From Eimeria necatrix (Eukaryota; Apicomplexa; Conoidasida; Eucoccidiorida; Eimeriidae): DNA of 45,284 nucleotides. Positions 33,410 through 43,992 of this stretch are shown here, piece by piece. Each line of letters starts with the position of its first letter. Position 1 is the first letter of the stretch. The DNA lies in assembly GCF_000499385.1 (NCBI RefSeq), contig NW_013653280.1, forward strand, positions 1 to 45,284, written 5' to 3'. The translations under genes and the position numbers were made by a program. The notes under the pieces are model-generated. The model worked only from the letters and a program-made list of their open reading frames with translations. It ran no database searches and was not told where the DNA came from.

Positions 33410-34575
33410 TAGTTGGAAGATACGGAACTTGTGAAGCTCAGCCAAGAGCCATATTTAACTCGACAGTTCAATCTTCTTTCTATAAGGAAGCGTTTGCTGC
33501 TTCGTGCGCTTCCAATATGTCAACATGATCAGCAATAAAAAGGACTTATTTTTCCGTTACAATTAAGAGTAATATTTTCACCTTTATATTTCCACAAACT
33601 AGCAAGTACGGAACTTGTGCAGAGCGTCCATGAATCATATTCAACTCGACGATTTAATCATCTGTTTGTCTAAAAGTGCCCACTGCTTCCTGTATTTCAC
33701 ACATCTCGAAATCGCCCACGAAAAACGTATTGACGTTGCCCGTTACAGTTGGAGGTAATAAATGGCTATTTGCCCTTCACTAACTATAAATAACATAAAT
33801 TGTGAAGCACATCCAGGAACCATATTTAGCTCGACAGTTCAATCTTCTTTTTACAGGAAAACGTCTACTGCTTCGTACGCCTCAAATATGTAATATAACC
33901 CGCAGCAAAATAAGAGATTCATTTCCCCCGAAACGTAAAAGTAACCTTTTAATCTTTAAATTTTCACAAACTAGGAAGTACGGAGCTTGTGCAGAACGCC
34001 CAAGAATCATATTCAATTCGACGATTCAGTAATCTGTTTGTCCAAAAGTATCCAGTCCTTCATGCATTTCACACATATCGAAATCGCCCCCGAAAGAAGG
34101 ATTCACGTTGTGCCTTACAGCTAAAGCTAACAATTTGCCGTTCGGTGTTCACAGAGTAGAAGTGACCGTTGATTGTGAAGCACATCCAGGAATCATAGTT
34201 AGCTCGACATATTCAGCTCGACTGTTCAACCGGCTTTTTGCGGAAAGGCGTCTACTGGTCTGTTAACAGCGCACACCTCAACGCGTTTGCCGACAAAAAA
34301 GACTCGTGTTGCGTGGTGTAATAAACGCTATGGGTTACTGTTGGCTCTACATTAACTAGGAAGTACGGAGCTTGTTGAAGAGGTATAGAAATCGTATTCA
34401 ATTTGATTAAGCAGTCGTTTCATTAAAAAAATGTTTGTTGTCGCCTACGTTTTAGGTTCCTTGTTAGTATTTCCATTCGTTTGCCTCGGGGAGCGTTCAT
34501 GCCATCGACAACCGCTCGCAGCGTGTTCACATTCTTGTGGCATAGTCTGCAAGATGAAACATCGTAAGCTCAATA
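33410..34575 (+). repeat. Tandem array, unit about 185 bp
   Basis: Diverged units begin at about 33417, 33603, 33790, 33974, 34163 and 34360. Each carries a version of GTACGGAACTTGTGCAGA, a block ending AATCATATTCAACTCGACG and a GTCTACTGCTTC-like segment. Three units keep the acceptor-N3-donor start (33600 CAA, 33972 GAA, 34357 GAA, all with GTACGG); the others have decayed there. The second half is homologous to 24990-25715. The unit length is close to a nucleosome repeat, which may be coincidence. Confidence 0.75.
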
Positions 34576-35191
34576 TCTTTGAGTGACGTGAGAGAATATA
34601 TAGGTCTCAGGCAAGGCTACGTTTAATGGCATTTAGATTACGTATTACATTTGTTAAATCTGATTAATATCTCGTATCACACCTGCGTTTGAATTCGCAT
34701 TGTTGTGAATCTATGGATTGTGTCCACTGCACTAGTATCCAGCAGCAAGTGGTCACCCCTGATCAGCATACCTCGGAAAGCGTGCGTAATCGCTAGAATC
34801 ACTTCTTTTTGCCCGCCATCTTTTCAAGTTGAAGAGATGCAATTGACATGACAACCATTATTATGCTTCATATTGTGGAAACTGAACGTTTGTTGGTAAG
34901 GCTCTGCCAACTTTTGTAGAACATCTTCGAAGGTGTTTTTTTTGTTCTCGAGCCTGTAGAATTGGAATGGTCTTGCTTGCTGATGAAATGTTTGAGATGC
35001 GGACGCACGGTTGCTGTCATCCATATATATTTTAAAGCATTGGAACGCTACAATTGCGCCCGCGGGCAATGAAATAACTACATTTTGTGCTGCATTTCAA
35101 TTATACTGCAATATTTATATTCTAAACACGTGGTATGGCATTCAAGTGTTCAGAGCACCTGTTGCATGAGCAAATATCGCAACCAACGCAG

Positions 35192-35282
35192 ACTAAATCT
35201 ATGGAAAGAACGAGAGCTGCAAGAATAGTAATGTGCCCAACCCTGGTGGGATCGCCACAACGAATCTGTCAATCTCAAGGAA
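35192..35282 (+). CDS. Candidate 91-nt exon
   Basis: The exon follows an acceptor CAACCAACGCAG and ends at an excellent donor GGAA|GTACGTGT. It reads TKSMERTRAARIVMCPTLV, then GSPQRICQSQG, phase 0 in and 1 out. The peptide is basic and unremarkable. The donor also forms an AAG-GAA-GTACGT three-base site at 35277, so a microexon there is the alternative reading. Confidence 0.2.
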
Positions 35283-35899
35283 GTACGTGTGTTACTCTTG
35301 CCAAGCCCTGGCAAGGAAACCTTTTGCAGCTCCTGTATGTTTGCTATGCTGGCTGCAAGCGAACCATTCGTGACCTAGAAACTTCCGCAATAATTTGGCA
35401 TGATGTGAAGAAAAACAGGCAGAATCCATGTACATTTGGAGACTCAGTATTTTCTGCGCTCGTCATGCGCAGATAGCGGAACTAGTTGCATTGATCAAAA
35501 CCAATTGAACTGGTTTAGTGTTATCGGAAATTGTGTGACATCACAGTCTTTAGGTTATCCGTGCTGTGCAGATCCCCTTTTGGCAAAATGCTACCGTTTC
35601 TGATCTCTGCGTAAGCACTCTACGTCGTGGAAGTAATGTATTTCCTTATTGCCCTTTGTGGTAGGATGCTTTTGTATATCATCGCTAATGCTTTTTGGTG
35701 ACGAGCCCACGCACAGATCTGGAGGTCGATTGTTTAGAAGTGGAAGTCTTCCAGCATGTACTAGTGGTGCGTATTTTACGGTCGCGCGATAGCATAGAGT
35801 CGTCTGCATGGCATATCAACATATTGGGGTATACTGACAAGAGCGTTCTTTGCGTTGCTATATTGCATACTGATCACCGAGGAGCATTGTGTTGAGAAG

Positions 35900-37200
35900 A
35901 ATGGAAACATCTGCATTCATGTTTCGGATATATTGTCTACAGACCTTAGATATATGGAGTTGATCTTTGGATAATGAAACTATCCCTTGTTCGCTAATCT
36001 AAGAAAACCGCCATGATTGTTCATGATGAAAGTGATAAAGACTAATGGTGTCATAGGCGTTAGCGTAGATCATTTGTGTAGCCTTGCGTCTGCTTGCCTG
36101 GAGAGTCGTTTGTTTCAAAAATGTCACCACTAAAAAGTCTAGATGGCATGTGTTTTCTACCCATTCAATTCTGTGCTATATTTTGCACTATGAACACAAA
36201 ACCGATTATGAGAAAATAAATGTTTCCGCATATCGGCATATTGCAACGAATGAGTGGCCTTCATATCTGCAAGAGAATGTGTATATTTTCGTCATTCGCT
36301 TGCGCTGCTGAAGCGCCACCGTCGTACGCGATGAACAACATTACTTTTCATCTGCGACTTACGCAGAATGTGGGTATTATGGTTGTTGTCTTCTTTCTAT
36401 TTTAGAATATGTAGACTTTCACGTGCTGGGAAAGCTGCACAACATAACTTCATGGCATGACCTGGCATCATCTCGACCCTATGCAGTAAATTCACCTTCA
36501 TTCTGCATGGCATCACAATAATGAATTTTCAGTGAGCAGTCGAATAACACGTGAGAAGCAAGCTAACATCTTGTAATTATTTGATGACGTTATGTTCGTG
36601 TGGATTCTAATTTATGAACACGAGCAGTATCAAAAAATAAATCAGTGTTTGTTGCTCCATGACCCAAGAGTTTGCAACTTAATGGTTGAAGCATTTCATA
36701 CGAATCCGCAGCCTAATGTCTGAAATAACTCATCCAACCCCGATAGTGTACGTGATGTCTAGTCTGATTGTAACATCCAGCCAGTCGTTTGTTGTTTCTT
36801 CGGATATAGCAAGAATAATTGATGGCAGAAAAGTATTCACCTCTGAGCTGAAAAAATATTACGAAATGCTTGCAATGTCTAAGAGACTACAATTATACTC
36901 CAAAACGGCTACCTCACGTTTTTCTATACTGTGTACCGCTGAAGCAACATCTTTTCTTTTTAATGTAAAATCGAGATGTTTAAATCGTGCTAGTGTCCAA
37001 TACATGCAATATGCAATTTGCTGGTCGTGCTGCTGTATGCACATTCTTTTTGCTGCTCTGCCTAGTGTGAGGGGCGTTTTCGTATATGATTGGCTCACTC
37101 TAAAGCTAGTGCGTCGTCTCGTCTGCAGCATTAGCAGATATCAAAGCAACAGACCCTAGCTCAGTGGTCAACCCTGCAGCAGGCCTGAGATATTTGAGCA
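35900..37200. other. No gene recognised
   Basis: One moderate site at 36364 (CAG AAT GTGGGT). The 157-codon frame starting at 36686 is within chance length. A strong pyrimidine tract ends GGATATAG at 36809 and could start a tiny exon (RIIDGRK) before GTATTC. Confidence 0.4.
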
Positions 37201-37257
37201 GAGAATGTCTATTGGTGCTTTTTCACGCTAAATTACATTGTGAACTCACTTGCGCAG

Positions 37258-37322
37258 GTTTCAACAGTGGGGCCACTGTGCGTGGTGCCCAGCGAAGCCA
37301 CCTCTTTGCTCACTTTTTACAG
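37258..37322 (+). CDS. Candidate 65-nt exon
   Basis: The exon is bounded by CACTTGCGCAG and TACAG|GTGTTG. With two leading bases it reads FNSGATVRGAQRSHLFAHFL and ends on a codon boundary, matching the phase left by the candidate at 35282. It is GC-richer than its surroundings. The two other frames are open over this short span, so the evidence is splice sites plus phase only. Confidence 0.2.
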
Positions 37323-37792
37323 GTGTTGGGATGCCTAAGTATACGAAGAACAGCCACAGCAGTTTCAGAATTTTATATGAGGCAAACGCAGCGTGGATCA
37401 AACGTATGAGGGAAATTACTATCTACTGCTTCGGCTTTACTGCCCGCCTTGTCTTCGCAGGATGTTCGTCTCCTAGGAAGCTAATAAGATATATGTCGGT
37501 CTGAAACACAAATACAGCTTACGAAAAAAATCCTGGGTTTCAAATGAAGTTATAAGGAACTGCCTTTTGTCCGTTGCAAAAGTAGTGCAGTATCCTCATC
37601 GTTTCTGTGTCCAGGTTTAGGCTCTATGCCATGCTGATAATTTGCAGTTGTTCTCGTGTCTACTAAGAAATGTGGCGTCAGGCTGAGAAAGCCTGTATTT
37701 CCTCAAGTTCATATTCGCTCGGCAAACGAGCGAGTGAAGCCCGAAACAGCAATGGCTCGGGCGAGTATTTCAGAATTTTGCTCATTTCGCAA

Positions 37793-37804
37793 TAGGACGT
37801 ACGT
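37793..37804 (+). other. Acceptor-N3-donor site (TAG GAC GTACGT)
   Basis: Tract TTTTGCTCATTTCGCAATAG. About 333 bp upstream, at 37458, a decayed version reads CAG GAT GTTCGT after CCCGCCTTGTCTTCG. Confidence 0.48.
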
Positions 37805-38339
37805 TCTGCAAATTAGGTGGCGAGCTCTAGCATGTGTCTCATATCTTCGTGGCACGGCACCTAAGGGTCGTGCAGAAGTGATACATTGGCCATAACGTTG
37901 CGTCACATTAGTATCGGCTTGCAAATAAATGCATCTAGCAGTGTCAGTAGAGCCATTTTGGGAGAGATTGTTCGCAGTCATTCCTCTGACATTCTGTAAG
38001 CTATCTGCGCTGCAGCTTTGAAAGGATAAAAGTGCAGAGAGAAATAATAGTTCTCTGGAGATATTTCTCGCAAGTTCTCACATTCCTGTAGCGCCAGGGT
38101 TCGTATGAGGCTGATACTAAAAATGAGCAGCTGGTAAGAAATGAACACAATTAAAGCTTGCAAATGCTTTAAGCAATTTTTGGATTGATGCTCTCACATG
38201 AATCTTCTAGAGGGGATGCTTGCAAACATTTGTGGGGTAGTACATGCCTCACGTACCCAGCCTTTAAAATCTGTATTTACTCAAAATGTAGACCTGCAGA
38301 GATAGTTCACCCGTGAGGCGTATACGCTCATTGCTGCTT

Positions 38340-38351
38340 TAGGGCGTACGT
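38340..38351 (+). other. Acceptor-N3-donor site (TAG GGC GTACGT)
   Basis: Tract TCATTGCTGCTTTAG. The next site follows at 38504 (CAG AAA GTGCGT), 164 bp on. Confidence 0.48.
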
Positions 38352-38845
38352 TCAAGTTTAATGTGCTTTTGATAGTACCATAACCCCAGGACGCATTACT
38401 TGATCACGGCAAATGCCATGACCGTTTTCATGCAGCAGGCATTCTGAATCTATTGCAGCCAACAGTACACACACAGAAAGAAAAGTGTGTCATGTCTGCC
38501 ACACAGAAAGTGCGTATCAGTGTAAAGAAAACTTGCAGTCTTTGGCTATTAGCTGCTAATTGATTTATCGCCATTCGTAAATGTTTGGCGCCGTGTAATT
38601 TTCATTTGCCTTGGGACACTATACCGTGCGTGGCTTAGGTGTCTTGTCTTTAATGTAGGATTCTTGTGTAACCGTATCACTCTTTTCATTGCATTGGCTT
38701 CATGTGTAAGTCCCTACATACTGACCATAAGCTTTGGGGAACTTGATGAAAGCGTACGCCTCTCGACTTATCTCGGTTGCTTGGACAGCATGTGCGCTTT
38801 ACCACGTAGTTGGCATGAGAGAAATCTGAGTATTCTTCTTTGCAG

Positions 38846-38885
38846 CCAATTTCGTTCGTCGGCCAATGCACGCTATCGCTTTTGA
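38846..38885 (+). CDS. Candidate 40-nt exon
   Basis: The acceptor is very strong (TGAGTATTCTTCTTTGCAG). The proposed donor is TTTTGA|GTGTGC. In phase 0 it reads PISFVGQCTLSLL and leaves one base. Another frame gives NFVRRPMHAIAFE. The acceptor is the main support; the exon end is uncertain. Confidence 0.14.
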
Positions 38886-39073
38886 GTGTGCAAACATTTC
38901 GGAGCGCATTGAGTGGTTGGAATAAAGCCTGCAGTGTTCTATGTTACTGGCGTCTGCGCGTAAGATTGATTTCAACATTTCTTGATCTTAAACTGTTGAC
39001 GACTAGGTGTTGCACTGGGTTTGACTACTCTCACGTTATTGCTCCATATACCTACGTTGCAGCTCAAACACAC

Positions 39074-39145
39074 AGCTTAATCACCTATCTAGAGCGCATC
39101 ACACGCTCAAGCACCTAGCTTAATCATCTGTCTAGAGTGCATTTA
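39074..39145 (+). repeat. 43-bp tandem duplication
   Basis: AGCTTAATCACCTATCTAGAG at 39074 is repeated as AGCTTAATCATCTGTCTAGAG at 39117, followed by GCGCAT and TGCAT respectively. Confidence 0.75.
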
Positions 39146-40483
39146 CCTTACATCCGCCCAAGGGACAAAACGCAGAAAAGACGATCTGCAGGTTGCATAA
39201 TGGCTCGATAGCTGGTGAGCCGCTCCCCCAAGAAGCAACTAAGAATGCAAACGAAACCTTTTGGTGTACTGAAAACGTGTTTGCTGGGCAGGAAATATGT
39301 CTCTATGCTTCTGTTATGTTCAGAGCAAGAACGAAAATGGAATCTCAGCAGACCTTGCGGGCGCCGTGCATCCTAGAAATTTAATGTTTGGCGCGACACC
39401 GTTTGCTCTTGCGCTGGTATCAAAGAATTTGGCACTTCTTCACTTCTTGGACCCCATCGAGCATGGTATAGATACTATGCTTGCCACGAAAAGGAGCTTC
39501 ACCAATGCATCTTTGTTATTTCGAAATCAGACCAATCTGGCACTAAACGCCTCGAAATTATAGTTAGTACGTGCAGTAGAAAAAAGGCCCAATCAAGTGT
39601 CCAGTGCAGAGATGGGCTGTACAAGCCATGCTGGTGCAGTGCGCAAGGATTCAACCGTTTCTAACGATGTTGTGAGCGGCAATCAAAGGCGAATTCCGTA
39701 CTTGTCCAGTTGGGGTCCAGCAAGTGCGTTTTGTGTGCATCAGCATTTTGAACGCCAGTTGCCCGAAGTGGGCCTGTGGAAGCACGTTTCATATATTGAA
39801 CCCCTGCGTTGAGAAGCGCTCGTGACGACCTGAGACATATGGTAGCAGAGCAGATCAGTATTGAAAGCACTCCATGCTCATGGTGGCTGGTAGGCACTTG
39901 ACAGTGTGTCATTTTCCATGAGACAGGTGTGTGTTCTGTATAGGTGATTAAGTGATGCCTCCCCGAACACAAGCATCTTTTGCCCTTGCCGCCCTGTATG
40001 CAATAGTATGTGCGTTGTACTCCGCTGATTTTCTCAGCAGATAGCGGCCCCTGTTTTCACAAGCGGTTATTGGCCCACTTCTTGTTTGTGGCTAAATAGT
40101 TCAATTGGGAAAATTTTGGGAAACTGGCAACTAGTACCGCATTAGCTCCTGATGTGCAAAAATATGTCCTTCAAAGAACGGGGCGACGATATTTTCATCC
40201 GGGTAATTGGGTTAAACCGCAATAACGGGAGAATAATCTGCCACTCACGCTTTTGCATCGCAGCTCATTGGACAAAATATGTGAAACTGTATATTCGAAA
40301 TAAATATGTCTACGATAAGGGAGTAGGCTTCAAAAAACCACACGAGTCACGCCTGTGGACTGCATTGGATATGATTATCTGTATGCACATATTGAGCGTA
40401 TTGATCCGTTAAAGTGTTCAAGTGAATACAAAACTGTAGGTTTCAACATTTCTGTACACAAGTAATGAATACCCTTGCTGCAG

Positions 40484-40546
40484 TTTTAGTTGCCAACCGT
40501 GGCATCGCCCGGCTTTCGATATGGCCGGCTGTAATGATTCCAATCG
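40484..40546 (+). CDS. Candidate 63-nt exon
   Basis: The exon lies between GAATACCCTTGCTGCAG and AATCG|GTATTA. With two leading bases it reads LVANRGIARLSIWPAVMIPI, phase 1 to 1, compatible with the candidate at 38885. The VANRG string recalls the start of biotin carboxylases, but the residues after it do not follow that family, so I make no such call. It is GC-richer than its flanks. Confidence 0.18.
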
Positions 40547-40764
40547 GTATTATTGTGCGCACTCCCTGCGCTAATGAGGTCTTCTGTGCGCATAAGCAAT
40601 GGAAATTTCGATTTTCTGTCTCCACAATAGCTGCATGGGTCGGAAATTGCGGAAAACGTTTGCAGGGTTCGACGATGTAGTGATGCTGATGCTACTCGCC
40701 GCACATCATGCCTTCTTTGGGTATTTCTGCTGAGGGTTAAACCTTTTGTATGCTTTTGGTTGTA

Positions 40765-40776
40765 TAGGATGTATGT
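40765..40776 (+). other. Acceptor-N3-donor site (TAG GAT GTATGT)
   Basis: Tract GTATGCTTTTGGTTGTATAG; lies about 220 bp after the exon candidate at 40484. Confidence 0.45.
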
Positions 40777-43051
40777 TTTGTAATGGGAACGGTGATGGCT
40801 GCACTTACAGAAGGCAAAGTGTGCTCTGGTAGTCTCTGATAGGCCTTTTATACTTGCAACCAAACCTAAGCATAAGAACACGTTTTAATCTTCTGCTTTG
40901 ATTGTATCATGAAGAATGATGAAATCCTGCAGGAAATTTTACTGGAGCGAAAACCAGGAGGTGAGCATGATGCTTCATATGCCACTGAGTATTCCCAACG
41001 TCGGAAATAACACTTTCCACTTCCAAAATGTTCTAGAAATTTAGCTCAGCATACCCGCTGCTTCTGATACCAACTGTTTGCCATGATGAATGTCCTGAAG
41101 AAGCATATCGGTTCTTCTAAGAGCCGATTTCACGGCTGTTCATTATGGGGAGAAAAAGACAATGAAACGAGTTACAGCTGAGGGAAATTGATGTGAAAAT
41201 TTTCTCAATCTATGAGTTCAGACTGTACGTTTCCGATAAAAAAAAACGGTTAGTCCGATAACGCTTTCTCGAGTGGATCAAATGCACCTGCTAAGCTCCC
41301 ATATTATCGGCAATTAGAGGGTCAAATTAATCTGAACATTGTGTCTGATGAACATCGTCATTGATCCCAGACCACTTCGTGAACATCAAGTCTCCTACAA
41401 ATCTTCTAGTAAACTTCTCAATTGCTCCAGTATTTCACCACGTATTCCACGGCTAGTCAGTGCGTGGGACTATTCACAGGGGCTGGACACATTGGCTAGG
41501 AAGTGTAATTAGATAGGAGAACTCCACTAAACTACGATGCTCACCAAAAAATTGCAACAATCGCCTGGATATCGAAAAAACACCGCCACGCAGGCGGTCT
41601 AATAAACCACCCCGTGTTAATACTGCCGCTCCGCTGTACAATTATTCCTTAATTCGTTCAGTACGCGTGTCTCTAACCCGTTCCGCTGTCACAAATTTCA
41701 AAAGTGCTGCAGGTGTTGTTTTCGCTTGCTCTATGCGATCGGAGCTTTTGAGATGCTCAGCATATCTTGAGCAGCCGTTTGAAGGTGCGCTTGTTTCACA
41801 GAGTGTATGTTTTATACATATCAGAAGCTGAGATTCTAAGAAGGTCAACGGTGTATGTTGTAGCTGAAGCAGGCACTTTGACTGTTGGAAACTGTAAAGG
41901 TTTTGCACTGAGAGGCGAAAATCACAGCAATGCAGAGTACTGTGACCTACGTTTTGTAGGTATAACGCTTCTTTAATATCTTTCTTTGGCAACGTGTAGG
42001 CAGTGCGTTTTATGCCAATTGATAGAATGATCATCGCGACAACCAACCTGCGCAACTTCGCCTCCGCAGTTGTTAGATTATCACATAAACTTTGACACTG
42101 CCTCGTTTGTACACACATATGCCCTAGACATCTGCCTAAACTTTAGGTTCGGCGCTCCGAAATTTAGTTTGCACATTGATTCCAGCTCAATTCTGCTTAC
42201 ATTCGCGCCAGTAGCCACGATTTGCATCTTTTTGTAAGGTCAGAGAAATTTTCCGCGGGAATACTTTCCTGTGCATGCGAAGAAAGAAGAGAGCGATTTC
42301 AAATTAATAAAGAGATTCAGGGCACCGAACGAAAATGCATCGCTTTTTTACTGTTTTTCGTAGCTTGTGCGTTCCAGTAGCATAGATATCATATCACTAC
42401 CGAATGATGTAAAGTGCGCAATATACGCAATGAGACGCGTTCAAGAGGTGGCTCCAATGAATGTCCTGATTTGCCTCTCAGTGCATGCGGTCTTGATTTC
42501 GACTTACTAAGGCAAGAAAATGAATTTGGGGAGTTATTGGTTATATACATTTTCATGTGGAATATGTTCCAGCATACAGAACGGTCTGCTTAAACAATTC
42601 TTAAAAGCTCGAGACAATAGAATATTTCAGCTGTGAAACAGTAAGTCTGATGCACGTGTTCTCGTCAACAATCTGTTCAGCCAACGCAAGGATGACCTTC
42701 TGGATGAGTAGGATGTGAGCCCAGAAGTATCTACAGGAGCTAGAGTATGATTGGCGTGGGGCTCTCATGCCGAAAGTGAGGCCGTGTATTTCCAAGGTGC
42801 ATAGAGATGCGCAATCAGTGACTACTCTGGAGGTCGTATTGCTCTCGCTACGGCGACAAACTGGTTGCTCGATAACTAAAAATGGAAGGACCATCCATCC
42901 GGGGTGCATGAGAGTGGAATGCCAGCTGGAGAATCAGCGGCGCACTTGTAATCATATAGGCTCTTTCAACGCAAATATAATCATTCTAGAGTATATACTT
43001 TTCAGCGCGTGCGTCACATGTGGGAATATGTTGCGAGAGCCTTCATTATAT

Positions 43052-43097
43052 ATAATATTAGAAAGATATACCTATATAATGTTAGAAAGATATACCT
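43052..43097 (+). repeat. 24-bp tandem repeat, two copies
   Basis: TTAGAAAGATATACCT occurs at 43058 and 43082 in an AT-rich context, 15 bp or so after a TATATATA run. Confidence 0.85.
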
Positions 43098-43386
43098 GCC
43101 GTTTTCAAAGTTCCATCGGCCATCTATCTTCTTGAGAAGTTTGCTTCTTTCTCCTGTTCTCTAGGCTTTCCTCATGTATTCCTGGAGTAGGCTTACTGAA
43201 TGAAAACAAATATTCCTTCATATTGTTTGATACGGTCAATAGGCGAATACGATGTTCTGGGGCGCATTAAGCCCCAATTTGGAGCAATAGCTTTGCCACC
43301 TATCATGAGCTCCCTAGCATGCGTATGTTTCATTATTTTTGAAGAACTGGCTACAGTATGTGAGTTTTGCTGACTTATCTTTTCAG

Positions 43387-43473
43387 CTTTCTCGTATGTG
43401 GCGTTTCGCTGCACCGTTCAATTTTTCTTTTGAGGATACAATGCGAGCGCGTTCGGCGGCAACCAAAACATAA
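43387..43473 (+). CDS. Candidate last exon with stop codon
   Basis: The acceptor has one of the best pyrimidine tracts in the window (GACTTATCTTTTCAG). The frame enters in phase 0 and encodes LSRMWRFAAPFNFSFEDT, then MRARSAATKT and TAA. No donor follows before the stop, so it reads as a C-terminal exon. The tail is basic. A RAP domain, normally near the C-terminus of such proteins, is not visible here, so either the helical gene is of another type or this exon belongs elsewhere. A link from phase 1 (40546) to phase 0 is still missing. Confidence 0.27.
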   Translation, partial: LSRMWRFAAPFNFSFEDTMRARSAATKT

Positions 43474-43688
43474 AAACTGCTGGTGCATTACGTACAATTG
43501 GATGCGTTATCATTAGGGGATAGTTGTGCCACGGAGCTACCTCCTTTTTATAAAATGGCGAAATTTGAGGTGGCAGTTGCAAGCCACGTTTGGTTGTCAG
43601 ACATGGAAGCCAAGTCTGCTTGTCGCCCTTCAGAAACTGTGCGCATGGATGATATTGTCCAAAGAAGTTGGTCGTTCTCGTAAAAATA

Positions 43689-43736
43689 GGATTTGTGGAA
43701 GAGCAATTACAGGATGTGTTCGTGGAAGAGCAGTTA
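43689..43736 (+). repeat. 27-bp degenerate tandem repeat
   Basis: GTGGAAGAGCAATTA at 43695 and GTGGAAGAGCAGTTA at 43722. The second copy ends in the acceptor-donor site at 43731; in the first copy the CAG has become CAA, so the site may have been gained or lost by one base. Confidence 0.75.
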
Positions 43737-43992
43737 GTGCGTTCCCCAGAGATACAAGGGAGGTAGCAGACAGGTACGCACAGCAGCTCCACAAACAACA
43801 AAATATACCTCCCATAAAGAATTGTAGTAGTGCGAAATTGCTTCGAAGTGCATCCAACATATAACGACCTCTGTACACTTTCAAGATTCATCCTTACATC
43901 AGAACGTATGCACCGATACAACACTCCAGGACATCGCGAGCAGCACATTGCATGCACTTATGACCCTCATATTTCCATGGGTACGCCAAAGT

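Larger units (their letters stand above)
41219..43742 (+). other. Run of eight further acceptor-N3-donor sites
   Basis: Sites start at 41219 (CAG ACT GTACGT), 41454 (TAG TCA GTGCGT), 41799 (CAG AGT GTATGT), 41997 (TAG GCA GTGCGT), 42361 (TAG CTT GTGCGT), 42709 (TAG GAT GTGAGC), 43003 (CAG CGC GTGCGT) and 43731 (CAG TTA GTGCGT). Spacing is roughly 200 to 730 bp. Donors are strong; acceptor tracts vary, the best being 42361, preceded by TTTTTTACTGTTTTTCG. Confidence 0.45.

Noticed and set aside
36686..37159. 157-codon plus-strand frame
   Set aside because: Within chance length and with a composition like translated non-coding DNA (many C, S, R, I); no domain.
37153..37240. tRNA-like start (GACCCTAGCTCAGTGGTC)
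   Set aside because: It matches an A box, but no anticodon arm and no B box lie at the right distance.
40480..40550. VLVANRG string suggesting a biotin carboxylase
   Set aside because: The residues after it (IARLSIW) do not follow the family and no ATP-grasp motifs are near.
41642..42118. 158-codon minus-strand frame
   Set aside because: Chance length, no recognisable domain, and it covers two plus-strand acceptor-donor sites.
43418..43957. Longest open frame, 179 codons on the minus strand
   Set aside because: Its length is near the chance maximum for six frames of 45 kb at this composition; its middle is only the translated 27-bp repeat, and it overlaps the proposed last exon on the other strand.
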